Shown here piece by piece: positions 7,086 through 15,091 of a stretch of DNA of 64,000 nucleotides. Position 1 is the first letter of the stretch; the number at the start of each line of letters is the position of its first letter. The stretch is from HK1 sp965204915 (GTDB lineage Bacteria; Pseudomonadota; Gammaproteobacteria; HK1). Made by a program: the position numbers and the translations under genes. The DNA lies in NCBI GenBank assembly GCA_965204915.1, contig OZ242023.1, positions 2,108,001 to 2,172,000 on the forward strand. The letters run 5' to 3'. The notes beneath the pieces are model-generated. The model was given only the letters and a program-made list of their open reading frames with translations. It did not search any database and was not told where the DNA came from.

Positions 7086-7215
7086 TACGCACATTCTGAT
7101 ATTCGCCCTTTGCGGCGAGCTCCGCGCCCTCGTGCCGGAAGATCCGCGCGAGGTGTCCACCGTGGAAAGAAAGGGCCGATCGGACGGCAACCCTGACTTC
7201 ACCACCCCTCCGTGA
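7072..7215 (+). pseudogene. Truncated PIN-domain (VapC-type) toxin
   Basis: The frame opens MLNLDTHILIFALCGELRAL, the usual PIN start with the first catalytic Asp, but leaves the family after about 23 residues and stops at 47 (full length is about 125). The later part (7160-7200) instead resembles a decayed copy of the precursor promoter region. The other acidic catalytic residues are missing, so it should be inactive. Confidence 0.65.
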
Positions 7216-7267
7216 CCGCGGCCGGCAGGGTCCCTGGTCGAGGCAACCGGTTGCGGCGACGGCACGC

Positions 7268-8560
7268 TCATGCCCGCGGCGGCCGGTGGGGCGGCCGGTA
7301 CGGACGGATGTCCATGCCGGCATACGCCTTCGCCACGGTTCGGGCGCCCCGCTCGACGACGACCTTGACGTGGCTGGTTCCCTGGCGGACGAGGTACGTC
7401 CCTCCGCCGCCCAGCAGCCGTTCGATACCCGGCCAGCGTCGCAGCCCGCCGGCTTTCGCGGGAAGGCACCAGCCCCGCTCCTCGATCCGGGTGATGACGG
7501 GGTTCCACCCCTTGCGGTCCGCCGCGAACCATCTCATCGGGCGGTACAGCTCCAGGCCGAGCCGCGGGCCGAGCCCCCGCGCGGTCACGTCCAGGCTCAC
7601 GGCGACGCGGTCGATGAGGTCGTCCATGGCGGCCAGCACGTCGGCCGCCGCGGCCGTCGGGCCCGGCCATTGCAGCTTCTCCAGCAGGGCGGGAACCCCC
7701 TCCGTCGCGACGCCCTTGACGAGAATCCGGAACGCCTTCGGGGAGCGTCCCGGGAGGGCTCCGGCCTGGAACACGAAGCCGCGTTCCGGCAGGGCCGCGA
7801 AGATGCGCTCGACCGTTCCGAGCATCTCCTCGTGGCCGTTCCAGCCGACGAGCGCGGCCAGGGCCGCGAGCAGGCCCTCGGGATCCGAATGCTCGGCGAA
7901 CCCTTCCCGCGACCCGGGTGCGGAGTCCCGCGGCGCCAGGAAGACCCCCGGGGGAGGTGGCGGCCGGCCCGGCGCGAGTCCGGCCAAGTCGTATTCCAGC
8001 ACCAGGCAGGACACGGAACGGGCGAGGTACGACTCCGGATTCCCGGCCTGCTCTTGCAGTCCGGCCGCGAGAGCGGACGCCGCCGGCCCCGGTTCGGCCC
8101 GCCCCCTCTCGGGGGCGCGTCCGCCCTCGGGGGCACGTTCGCCCTCGCGGACACGTCCGCCCTCGCGGACACGTCCGCCCTCGCAGACGCCCCCGCCCTC
8201 CGCGGCGAGGTTCCAGGCCGCCTTCCCCTCGCGGACGCCCCCGCCTTCGCGGATGTAGTGTCGCGACAAGTCCGATCCGGGAGGCACGACGACGAAGAGG
8301 TCGGCCTCCGGGCGCGGCTCCCCGAGATGGAACTCGAAGCCGAAAGAGGCGTCGTCGGCCACGGAGCGGGGCAGCCGCCCGGCCCGATCCAGCAGGCGTT
8401 CCCAGCCGGCGTCGCCCATCAGTGCGCGCGGGAACAGGGGGCGGCATCCCGCGAGGATGGAGGCGAAGGTGTCGCGCGCGTCTCCTGGCCGTTGGTCGCC
8501 GCCCGGGCTTACGGCGTGCCGCTCAGGCCCGGACGGTGCGGCAATGCAGGAGACCGTCAA
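7268..8560 (-). CDS. Type B RiPP-locus protein, copy B-2
   Basis: About 430 residues. It shares the type A architecture at lower identity: FGFEFHLGEPRPEADL, GPRLGLELY, RGWCLPAKAGGLRRWPG, TSHVKVVV and AKAYAGMD near the C-terminus. The frame opens at TTG 8558-8560, overlapping the TGA of precursor P2 (TTGA); the GTA where copy B-1 has GTG rules out a start there. A glycine/arginine/glutamate-rich insertion from a DNA minisatellite (about 8100-8250) is absent from B-1. The function is not recognised. It is probably cytosolic and paired with P2. Confidence 0.7.
   Translation of the reverse strand: MTVSCIAAPSGPERHAVSPGGDQRPGDARDTFASILAGCRPLFPRALMGDAGWERLLDRAGRLPRSVADDASFGFEFHLGEPRPEADLFVVVPPGSDLSRHYIREGGGVREGKAAWNLAAEGGGVCEGGRVREGGRVREGERAPEGGRAPERGRAEPGPAASALAAGLQEQAGNPESYLARSVSCLVLEYDLAGLAPGRPPPPPGVFLAPRDSAPGSREGFAEHSDPEGLLAALAALVGWNGHEEMLGTVERIFAALPERGFVFQAGALPGRSPKAFRILVKGVATEGVPALLEKLQWPGPTAAAADVLAAMDDLIDRVAVSLDVTARGLGPRLGLELYRPMRWFAADRKGWNPVITRIEERGWCLPAKAGGLRRWPGIERLLGGGGTYLVRQGTSHVKVVVERGARTVAKAYAGMDIRPYRPPHRPPRA
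8100..8250. repeat. Minisatellite inside enzyme B-2
   Basis: Imperfect tandem units of about 15-18 bases around the motif GCGGACACGTCCGCCCTC, encoding repeated EGGRVR/EGERAP on the minus strand. All units keep the frame. The copy at the window start has only a short GERAGPGS here, so the array expanded after the duplication. Confidence 0.7.
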
Positions 8561-8880
8561 CGAAAAAGAGTCCGGCAGATGGCGTCCCAGTCGGACTCGC
8601 CTTCCCGCTTCCCGCGGAGGTGTGGTGGAGTGCCCGCCGCCGCCTGCTGCAGGTCGGCCTCGCCGAGCTTCACGGAGGGTGGAAGCACCAGATGGGTGGT
8701 GTCCGCCGCAACGTTCTCGTGCACCACGATGTTGAACCCGGCCGGAATCGTCAGGCCCAGCTCTTCCTCGACGGCGGCCTTCGGGTCGGAGAGCAACCGG
8801 GCACGGAATTCTTCGTCCGCGGTCGCCTTCTCGATCAAGTGGTTGCGCAATTCGCCCACGGTCTTCATCACGGAGCTCAC
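8557..8880 (-). CDS. NHLP-type precursor peptide P2, type 2
   Basis: About 107 residues, nearly identical to P3: leader with RARLLSDPKAAVEEELG and LVLPPSVKLGEADLQQAAAG, tail starting TPPHLRGKREG and ending SDWDAICRTLFR. The cleavage site reads Ala-Gly instead of Gly-Gly. The GTG at 8880 has GGAGG at good spacing; a GTG at 8889 and an ATG at 8868 are alternatives. The longer upstream frame is non-coding and reads through the MITE. The stop overlaps the TTG of enzyme B-2. Confidence 0.75.
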   Translation of the reverse strand: MSSVMKTVGELRNHLIEKATADEEFRARLLSDPKAAVEEELGLTIPAGFNIVVHENVAADTTHLVLPPSVKLGEADLQQAAAGTPPHLRGKREGESDWDAICRTLFR

Positions 8881-9063
8881 GGTCTTCACCTCCGGCTGTA
8901 TTCGGAAACGTCCTCGCCCGGCGCCCGCCCGGAGCCCGCCCGGAGCCCGGAGCCCGGACTCCTTCCCCGTCGGGAGACGGGCGATCGTTCGCAGTTTGCC
9001 ACATCGATGGAGGCTTCGATGCCGAACGTCCGCAGGGCGGCCCACGGTCGAAGGGATTTCCAG

Positions 9064-9279
9064 CTCGAGTTTCGGGATTCGCTGGCCGAAATGGATTCCC
9101 GCTTGCGCGGGAATGACGAGGATGGGCGGGACGCCCGCGCTCCCAGAGGATGCATGGATTCCCGCTTTCGCGGGAATGACGGCCAGCCTGAAAGCAAAGC
9201 GTCTCGCTGAAATGACGTCATTCCCGCGCAAGCGGGAATCCATCGCCTGATTCAGGCATTTTGAATCCCGAAGCTCGAG
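9064..9279. mobile_element. MITE-like element, copy 2
   Basis: A 216-bp element with ends CTCGAGTTTCGGGATTC and GAATCCCGAAGCTCGAG, which are exact inverse complements at the outer 6 and inner 10 positions. It holds three internal palindromes of the ATTCCCGC...GCGGGAAT type (about 9093, 9158 and 9220), one more than the other copies. It is non-coding. It occupies the same place (between an A enzyme and a type 2 precursor) as copy 1. Confidence 0.72.
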
Positions 9280-9417
9280 TTCCAGGAGCACGGCCTTCGG
9301 GCCGCATACGAGGCTCCTCCGTGCGCGGCGCCGGTTCAGCCGCGGCGGGCAATCTGCTCGTGGCCCTCGCGGGGGCTCCTCCGTCCGCGCCGCCGGTTCA
9401 GTCCGTTTCCGCCGCCG
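9280..9417. other. Flank between MITE copy 2 and enzyme A-3
   Basis: Shares about 65 bases with 2589-2655 next to enzyme A-2. It then adds a partly duplicated stretch ending in the complement of GGCGGCGGAAACGGACTGA. No gene is seen. Confidence 0.5.
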
Positions 9418-10602
9418 TCAGCACCCCGAGCCGGGCTGCGGGGCCTGCATGGGGGACCAGCCCATGCCGGCGTAGGCCTTGGCGGCGACCCCGGCGCCGG
9501 TGATCGTGAGCTTGACGTGGTTGACGCCCTTGCAGACGACGAACCCCCCCCGGTGGTCGTACATGTGGTCGAGTGCGCACCACTGAAGCAGCCCCCGCGC
9601 CTTCGCCGGCAGGCACCAGCCACGCAACGCCAGCCGCTCCACCACCGGACGCCAGTCGCTCCGCCCCGTGGTGAGCCAGGTATCCATCCCGTCGCTCCAC
9701 GAGCCCGCGGGGTACAGCTCCAGGCCGATCCGGGGCAACAGCCCCGCGGCGGCCACGTCCACCGACAGCCGGAACCGGGGCAGCACCTCCTCCAGATCGG
9801 TCAGGACTTCCATTACCGGGCGGACCGACCCGCGCCGGCCCCACCGCTCCAGCACCCCGGCAACCTCGTCGTGCCCGATCTCCTGGATCACCAGCCGCAC
9901 CGCCCGCGGCGACCGGCCCGGCAGCGCTCCGACGTGGCGGACCTCGCCGCCCGGCGGCAACGCCGCCAGCGCCCGCGCCACCGAGCGCCGCAGCTCCCCG
10001 TCGTCGGGCCAGCCGACCGCGTCCGCCAGCGCCGCGAGCGGCAAGGGGTGCGGGCGGTCATGCGACCGGTGCTCCGCCGCGACCCGAACCTGCAGAAACA
10101 CGCCCGGCTCCGGCCGCGGGCCGGCCGGCGTCTCGGCCAGATCGTATTCGAGCATGGTCCCGGCGATGCAACGGCGCAATGGGGAGTCGGCTTGTTCGAG
10201 CGAGACGAGATAGCGGGCCAGGGCCGCTGCCTCCGAGCTCGGAGGAGCGGCTTCGCCGCGGCGGATGAAGTGCCGCGCGAGCGGGTTCCCCGGGCTGACG
10301 ACCAGGAACAGGTCCGCTGCGGGCGTGTCCTCGCCGAGCCGGAACTCGTAACCGAGGCGCGTTGCCGGGCCGGCGTCGGGCAGCTCCGCGGCACAGGCCA
10401 GCACCCGGTCCCATCCGGGACCGTCGAGCAAGGCGGGCGGCACCAGCCGGCGGAACTCCGCGAGCACCGCCCCCGCCGCGTGGAGGGCAGGGGCGGTGCG
10501 GCAGGCCGTGGACTCGGCGGGCGAGGTCTCGGGAAGTGGGCTCGACGCCGCACCCGCAAGGACTGCTCGGCAGCCCGCGGGTGCGGAACCACCGATCACC
10601 AA
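9418..10602 (-). CDS. Type A RiPP-locus protein, copy A-3
   Basis: Protein of 394 residues, very close to A-1 and A-2 from SSPLPET onward, with all family signatures (PRIGLELY, RGWCLPAKARGLLQW, VNHVKL, AKAYAGM). It begins with TTG at 10602, overlapping the last codons and stop of precursor P1, so it is translationally coupled to P1. The N-terminal 17 residues differ between copies and may be tolerated read-in. The function is not recognised; inferred to act with P1. Confidence 0.72.
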   Translation of the reverse strand: MVIGGSAPAGCRAVLAGAASSPLPETSPAESTACRTAPALHAAGAVLAEFRRLVPPALLDGPGWDRVLACAAELPDAGPATRLGYEFRLGEDTPAADLFLVVSPGNPLARHFIRRGEAAPPSSEAAALARYLVSLEQADSPLRRCIAGTMLEYDLAETPAGPRPEPGVFLQVRVAAEHRSHDRPHPLPLAALADAVGWPDDGELRRSVARALAALPPGGEVRHVGALPGRSPRAVRLVIQEIGHDEVAGVLERWGRRGSVRPVMEVLTDLEEVLPRFRLSVDVAAAGLLPRIGLELYPAGSWSDGMDTWLTTGRSDWRPVVERLALRGWCLPAKARGLLQWCALDHMYDHRGGFVVCKGVNHVKLTITGAGVAAKAYAGMGWSPMQAPQPGSGC

Positions 10603-10877
10603 TCCAGAAGGCCCTTCCCGCTGGTGAAGTCGTCCCAGCTATACCCTGCCGAGACCCTGCCGAGGTCGTGCTCGCTCAGCCTGCTGTCGGGGGGAAGCAC
10701 CAGATGCGCGGTCGTGCCGCTGTCTTCGTGGACCTTGATCGACATGGACGCCGGAATGCTGACGCCCAGCTCCTGCCCGATGGCTCCCTTCGGATCGCTG
10801 AGCAGATGGGTGCGGAAATCCGCATCCTCGGCCGCCTTGTCCAGGATCTTCGTCCGCATTTGACTCGGGGTTTCCAT
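10596..10877 (-). CDS. NHLP-type precursor peptide P1, type 1
   Basis: Peptide of 93 residues: leader METPSQMRTKILDKAAEDAD, HLLSDPKGAIGQELG, SIPASMSIKVHED, LVLPPDSRLSEHDL; tail after VSAG is YSWDDFTSGKGLLDW. The leader matches P5 closely, but the tail is quite different, which is the usual pattern of RiPP precursors: conserved leader, variable core. The ATG has GAGGAGCG upstream and a promoter 72 bases away. It is the first gene of the only complete module. Confidence 0.78.
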   Translation of the reverse strand: METPSQMRTKILDKAAEDADFRTHLLSDPKGAIGQELGVSIPASMSIKVHEDSGTTAHLVLPPDSRLSEHDLGRVSAGYSWDDFTSGKGLLDW

Positions 10878-10948
10878 TGGTTCGCTCCTCTTCGGAAAAC
10901 GGTGTGTTCCTTCGCCTTCGCTTGCCGCCGCGCTCGACGGCAGCAGGC

Positions 10949-10978
10949 AACATAGGGAAGCCGTCGATCGGGCGTCAA
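10949..10978 (-). promoter_or_regulatory. Sigma-70-type promoter of precursor P1
   Basis: On the minus strand TTGACG, 18 bases, TATGTT. Same sequence context as the P5 and oxygenase promoters, with one extra spacer base. Confidence 0.62.
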
Positions 10979-10980
10979 CC

Positions 10981-11140
10981 CTAATTTGCCCGCGCATTTC
11001 CCGCCGCCCCCTCCACGGCGAAGGCGTCCGGATCGGGATTCGAGGCGACGTTCCGGCGACCGGCGCGGGCGGGAACGCGGGATGCCGAGCCTCGATACGC
11101 ACATTCCGGCGTCCATCCTTCGCGGCGGGCTCCGCACCCG
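10981..11140. repeat. Diverged 70-bp repeat fused to VapBC remnant
   Basis: The first 74 bases are the third copy of the repeat at 5933 and 6671. From about 11034 the sequence follows the 3' end of the Phd-type antitoxin gene, then the start of its toxin (plus-strand reading MPSLDTHI, compare MLNLDTHI at 7072). No functional frame remains. Confidence 0.65.
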
Positions 11141-11155
11141 CGAGCGGGGATGGCT

Positions 11156-14100
11156 TCAGCCCGTTTCCGCCGCCGTGCGCGCCGCCGGCCCCTCCCACCG
11201 CGTCGCCACCGCCTCGTGCAGGCACAGCAGCGCCGGCACCAGCAGCAGCACCAGGAACGTGGCCACCCCGAGGCCGAAGGAGATCGACACCGCCATCGGG
11301 ATCAGGAACTGCGCCTGCAGCGAGGTCTCGAACATCAGCGGCGTCAGGCCCCCGATGGTGGTCAGCGAGGTCAGCAGCACCGCCCGCAGCCGCAGGCAGG
11401 CCGCCTCCACGATCGCCTCGCGCCACGGCGTCCCGGACTCCTTCAGCTCCTTGTAGAAGGTGACCAGGATGATCGAGTCGTTGACCACGATGCCGGCCAG
11501 CCCGAACAGCCCGAACATCGACAGGATGGTGAGGTCGATGCCCAGCAGCCAGTGGCCGAAGACGGCGCCGATGAGCCCGAAGGGGATCACCGACATCACC
11601 ACCAGCGGCCAGCCGTAGGAGGCGAAGATGAAGGCCAGCACCAGGTAGATCAGCGCGAGCGCGAGCACCGCGCCCAGCGCCATGTCGCCCAGGGTCTCGC
11701 GCTGCTCCGCCTGCCGGCCTTCCAGCGTCCATTCGACGCCGTAGCGTTCGGCCACCGCGGGCAACGGCCCGGCCACGAGATCCGCGATCACCGCGTTGCT
11801 GTTGTTGACGGACGGGTCCACGTCGGCGGCGACCTGCACCGCCAGCCGTCCGTTGTGGTGGCGCAGGACGTCGAAGCCCCGTCCGGGCTCGATCCGGACC
11901 GCGGAGAGCAACGGAATGCTGCCGCCGCCGGGCAGGGAGACGGAGAGGTTGCCGAGGCTCGCGAGATCGTGGCGCTCCTCGTCGGGCAGGACCACGCGGA
12001 CCTCCAGCTCCTCGCCCTCGTGCTGGAAGATCTGCGCGAGGCGCCCGTCGTAGGCGGCGCGAAGCTGCTCGCCCACGCTGGCCACGGTCAGCCCCAGTGC
12101 GCTCCCTTGCGGGGTCAGCCGGTAGACGAGCTGCTCCTGTCCGAAGGGCAGGTCGTCCCCGATGCCGCCCACCCCGGGCACCGTGGCCAGGGTCGAGGCC
12201 AGCTCCAGGGCGGCGGCCTTGAGGGCGCCGGCGTCGTCCCCGGTCAGGTTCACGTCGACGTCGCGTCCCGGCGGTCCTCCCCGCTGCTCCTTCAGCGACA
12301 GCGATTCGATGCCGGGCGGCGGCTCGATGCGCTCGCGCCAGGCGGCGATGAACTCGGGGTTGCGGGTGTCGCGCCGGTCGGGCTCGACGAGCTCCACCAT
12401 CAGGTCCGCGAACTGGTCCCCGCGCGAGCCGATCCGGCCGTCGTCGCGCTCGATCTCGCCGAGGCGGGCGACCGCGGCCTCGACCAGCGGCTCGCCGAAG
12501 TGCGCCTCCGTCTCCCGCAGGGTCTGCCCCAGGTGCGTGACGAAATCCTCCACCCGGGCCGGCGAGGTCCCGGCGACGAACCTCACCTCGGCGTTCAGGA
12601 TCGTGGCCTCCGGCGAGGGGAAGAAGTTGAACGCGAGACGCTCGCCCCGGACCAGCCCCACGGCGAGCAGCAGCGCGGCGAGCGCACAGCTCAGCACCGT
12701 CCAGGGCTGGCCCACGGCGGCCGTCACCAGGGGCCGGAAGACACGCTCGCGGAAACGCTCGAACCCCCGGTCGAGCTTGCGGCGGACCGCCCCCGGCTCC
12801 TTCCCCGAGATGCGCCGGAATGCGTGGTGGAGATGCCCCGGCAGGACCAGGAAGCTCTCCACCAGGGAGGCGAGGATCACGCAGATCACCACCACGGGGA
12901 TGTCGAACAGGATCCTGCCGATGATGCCGCCGACCAGCATCAGCGGCAGGAATGCGGCGATGGTGGTGAGCGACGACGACAGCACCGGCGCGAGCATCCG
13001 CCGGGCGCCGGCCTCGGCCGAGGCGAGGGGGTCCGCCCCGCGCTGGTACTGCGCGAGCGCGTCCTCCCCCACCACGATCGCGTCGTCCACGATGATGCCC
13101 AGCGTCATCATGAGGGCGAACAGGCTCACCATGTTGATGCTGCCGCCCAGCGCCCAGAGCACCCCGAGCGCGGCCATGAACGAGACCGGGATCCCCACCG
13201 CCACCCAGAACGCGACCCGGCCGTTGAGGAACAGGAACAGCACCGCCACCACCAGCACCAGGCCGGTCGCGCCGTTCTCGACCAGCAGCAGGGTCCGGTC
13301 GCGAATCAGCTCCCAGGACTCGTCGTAGCCGGACACCTCCACCCCGGGCGGCCACCGGCCGCTCTGCTCGTCGAGCCAGTCGTGCAGGATGCGGGCCGAT
13401 TCGAGGCTGTCCGATCCCTTCGCGCGGCTGAGCAGCAGGCTGACCGCGGGACGGCCCTCGTGGACGGTGCGGACCTCGGAGCCGCGGGGGCGCCGCTCGA
13501 CGGTGGCCACGTCACCCAGGGTGACGAGCCGGCCGCGGTCGTCGGAGCGCAGCGGCAGGTCCTCGAACCCGATCTCGCGCCGTTGCTGCTCCAGCGCGCG
13601 GAGCTGCTTCGACAGCCCGCCGCGGCCGACGTTGCCGGCCGGGAGGTCGAGGCTCAGGGCCGCCACCCGGCGGGCGATCTCGGCCAGCGAGGTGTCGAGC
13701 TCGCGCAACGCGGCGGACGGCACCTCGATGGCGATCTCCTCCGGCGGCAGGCCGGTGATCTCGATCCTGGCGATGCCGCGATCGAGCAGCTCGCGCTCGA
13801 TGCGGCGCACGATGGGGCGGAGGCTGCGCCGGTCGGGGCCGGTGACCAGCAGCCGGGCCACCGGCTCGTAGCGGACCACGCGCGAGACCACCGGCTGCTC
13901 GGCGGTGGCCGGCAGGTTGCGGATCGCCGCCACCCGTTGCTTCACCTCTTCGAGGGCCTGCACCATGTCGGCCCCCTCTTCGTACTCCATGAAGATCCGC
14001 GCCGTCCCCTGGCTCGACGAGGACTTCATCTCCTTCAGGCCGCCGAGGTTCAGCAGCTCCCGCTCCAGCGGGGCGGTGATCGCGGTCTCGACGTCCTCCG

Positions 14101-14314
14101 CCGTCGCGCCCGTCCATTGCACCCGCAGGGTGATGAAGTCGACGTCGAAGCTCGGGAAGAACTGCGTGTTCAGCCGGGTCAGCGCCGCCGCCCCGACGAG
14201 CAGCATGATCGCCATCAGCAGGTTGCAGGCGACGGGGTGGCGCGCGAACGCGCCGACGAGGCCCGCCCGGGGGGCAGGGGGCTGAAGCTCATCCATGTCG
14301 GCCGGCTCGACCAT
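11156..14314 (-). CDS. RND-family efflux transporter permease subunit
   Basis: Protein of 1052 residues, the normal length for AcrB-like permeases. It has an N-terminal membrane helix (LLMAIMLLVGAAAL), two large periplasmic loops and two groups of membrane helices. The TM4 aspartate pair is present (LGIIVDDAIVVGED). The TM10 position has GIVVNDSIIL, with Asn where AcrB has Lys, as in many non-AcrB branches. No membrane-fusion partner is adjacent and tolC is 14 kb away. The ATG at 14314 is used; 14296 is possible. Its substrate is unknown. Its last codons (GGCGGCGGAAACGGGCTGA) recur after the type A enzyme genes. Confidence 0.88.
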   Translation of the reverse strand: MVEPADMDELQPPAPRAGLVGAFARHPVACNLLMAIMLLVGAAALTRLNTQFFPSFDVDFITLRVQWTGATAEDVETAITAPLERELLNLGGLKEMKSSSSQGTARIFMEYEEGADMVQALEEVKQRVAAIRNLPATAEQPVVSRVVRYEPVARLLVTGPDRRSLRPIVRRIERELLDRGIARIEITGLPPEEIAIEVPSAALRELDTSLAEIARRVAALSLDLPAGNVGRGGLSKQLRALEQQRREIGFEDLPLRSDDRGRLVTLGDVATVERRPRGSEVRTVHEGRPAVSLLLSRAKGSDSLESARILHDWLDEQSGRWPPGVEVSGYDESWELIRDRTLLLVENGATGLVLVVAVLFLFLNGRVAFWVAVGIPVSFMAALGVLWALGGSINMVSLFALMMTLGIIVDDAIVVGEDALAQYQRGADPLASAEAGARRMLAPVLSSSLTTIAAFLPLMLVGGIIGRILFDIPVVVICVILASLVESFLVLPGHLHHAFRRISGKEPGAVRRKLDRGFERFRERVFRPLVTAAVGQPWTVLSCALAALLLAVGLVRGERLAFNFFPSPEATILNAEVRFVAGTSPARVEDFVTHLGQTLRETEAHFGEPLVEAAVARLGEIERDDGRIGSRGDQFADLMVELVEPDRRDTRNPEFIAAWRERIEPPPGIESLSLKEQRGGPPGRDVDVNLTGDDAGALKAAALELASTLATVPGVGGIGDDLPFGQEQLVYRLTPQGSALGLTVASVGEQLRAAYDGRLAQIFQHEGEELEVRVVLPDEERHDLASLGNLSVSLPGGGSIPLLSAVRIEPGRGFDVLRHHNGRLAVQVAADVDPSVNNSNAVIADLVAGPLPAVAERYGVEWTLEGRQAEQRETLGDMALGAVLALALIYLVLAFIFASYGWPLVVMSVIPFGLIGAVFGHWLLGIDLTILSMFGLFGLAGIVVNDSIILVTFYKELKESGTPWREAIVEAACLRLRAVLLTSLTTIGGLTPLMFETSLQAQFLIPMAVSISFGLGVATFLVLLLVPALLCLHEAVATRWEGPAARTAAETG

Positions 14315-14434
14315 GCGCGAAACGCCCGCCCTGCGAATGCCCCGGGCGCCGTACCGGGCGCCCCGTCAACGGGGTAAACTGCCGCATGTCGGCGCCGCAA
14401 GGCAATGGCCGAAGTCCGAAGGGGCCGCAGCGTC

Positions 14435-14631
14435 CTCGAGAACTCGAGTTTCGGGATTCGCCGACCGAAATGGATTCCCGCTTTCGCGGGAATGACGGCC
14501 AGACGGCCACGGCCAGCCTGAAAGTAACGGTGTCTCGCTGAAATGACGGCATTTCAATGACGTCATTCCCGCGAAAGCGGGAATCCATCGCCTGATTCAA
14601 GGTATTTTGAATCCCGAAACTTGAGCTCGAG
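14435..14631. mobile_element. MITE-like element, copy 3
   Basis: A 197-bp element with outer ends CTCGAG...CTCGAG and inner arms AGTTTCGGGATTC / GAATCCCGAAACT. Two internal ATTCCCGC...GCGGGAAT palindromes flank the shared centre (CAGCCTGAAAG ... GTCTCGCTGAAATGACG). It lies between the divergent RND and DUF1499 genes. The rest of 14315-14655 holds no gene. Confidence 0.72.
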
Positions 14632-14655
14632 AAGACGTTGCGGCAGGTGAACGCC

Positions 14656-15012
14656 ATGTCCGAACCACTCCCGTCCTGTCCGAACCGTCCCAATTGCGTG
14701 TGCAGCCGGGACGATGCCTCCCCCCGCCATCGCATCGAGCCCTTCGCCGTGACGGGAGATCCCGCCGCCGCCTTCCGCCGCCTGAAGGATCTGGTGGCCG
14801 TCACGCCACGCACCGTCATCGTCACCGCCACGGAGGATTCTCTCCATGCGGTCTGCCGGAGCCGGCTCGGCTTCGCCGACGACCTGGAGTGTCGCCTCTG
14901 TCCCACCGCCCGAGTGATCCACGTCCGCTCCGCGTCCCGGAGCGGCTACTATGACTTCGGTGTGAACCGGACCCGCGTCGAGGCGTTGCGCCGGCGGTTT
15001 CGGAGCGCTTGA
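14656..15012 (+). CDS. DUF1499 family protein
   Basis: Protein of 118 residues with the family pattern CPNRPNCVCSRD near the start, FADDLECRLC in the middle and VRSASRSGYYDFGVNRTRVEALR near the end. It has no signal peptide. The ATG at 14656 is preceded by AGGTGA at good spacing. The function of the family is unknown. It is followed by pyrG after 79 bases. Confidence 0.85.
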   Translation: MSEPLPSCPNRPNCVCSRDDASPRHRIEPFAVTGDPAAAFRRLKDLVAVTPRTVIVTATEDSLHAVCRSRLGFADDLECRLCPTARVIHVRSASRSGYYDFGVNRTRVEALRRRFRSA

Positions 15013-15091
15013 CGTTGCCGCCCAGGGGGCGATTTGCTACCGTGCCCACCCGTCCGGCGGCCCAATCCGCGGCCGTGCGAAGCAGGTCCCG

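Noticed and set aside
8881..9291. Longer N-terminus for precursor P2 running through the MITE
   Set aside because: It reads palindromic MITE sequence, P3 has no counterpart, and a GGAGG site marks the shorter start.
11156..14314. RND permease as the dedicated exporter of the peptides
   Set aside because: It has its own transcript, no fusion partner and no shared promoter; RND pumps are not known exporters of NHLP-type products. Adjacency alone is not enough.
11150..14377. Very long plus-strand frame (1075 codons) opposite the RND permease
   Set aside because: A shadow produced by GC-rich codon use; the minus strand gives a full-length, motif-complete RND protein.
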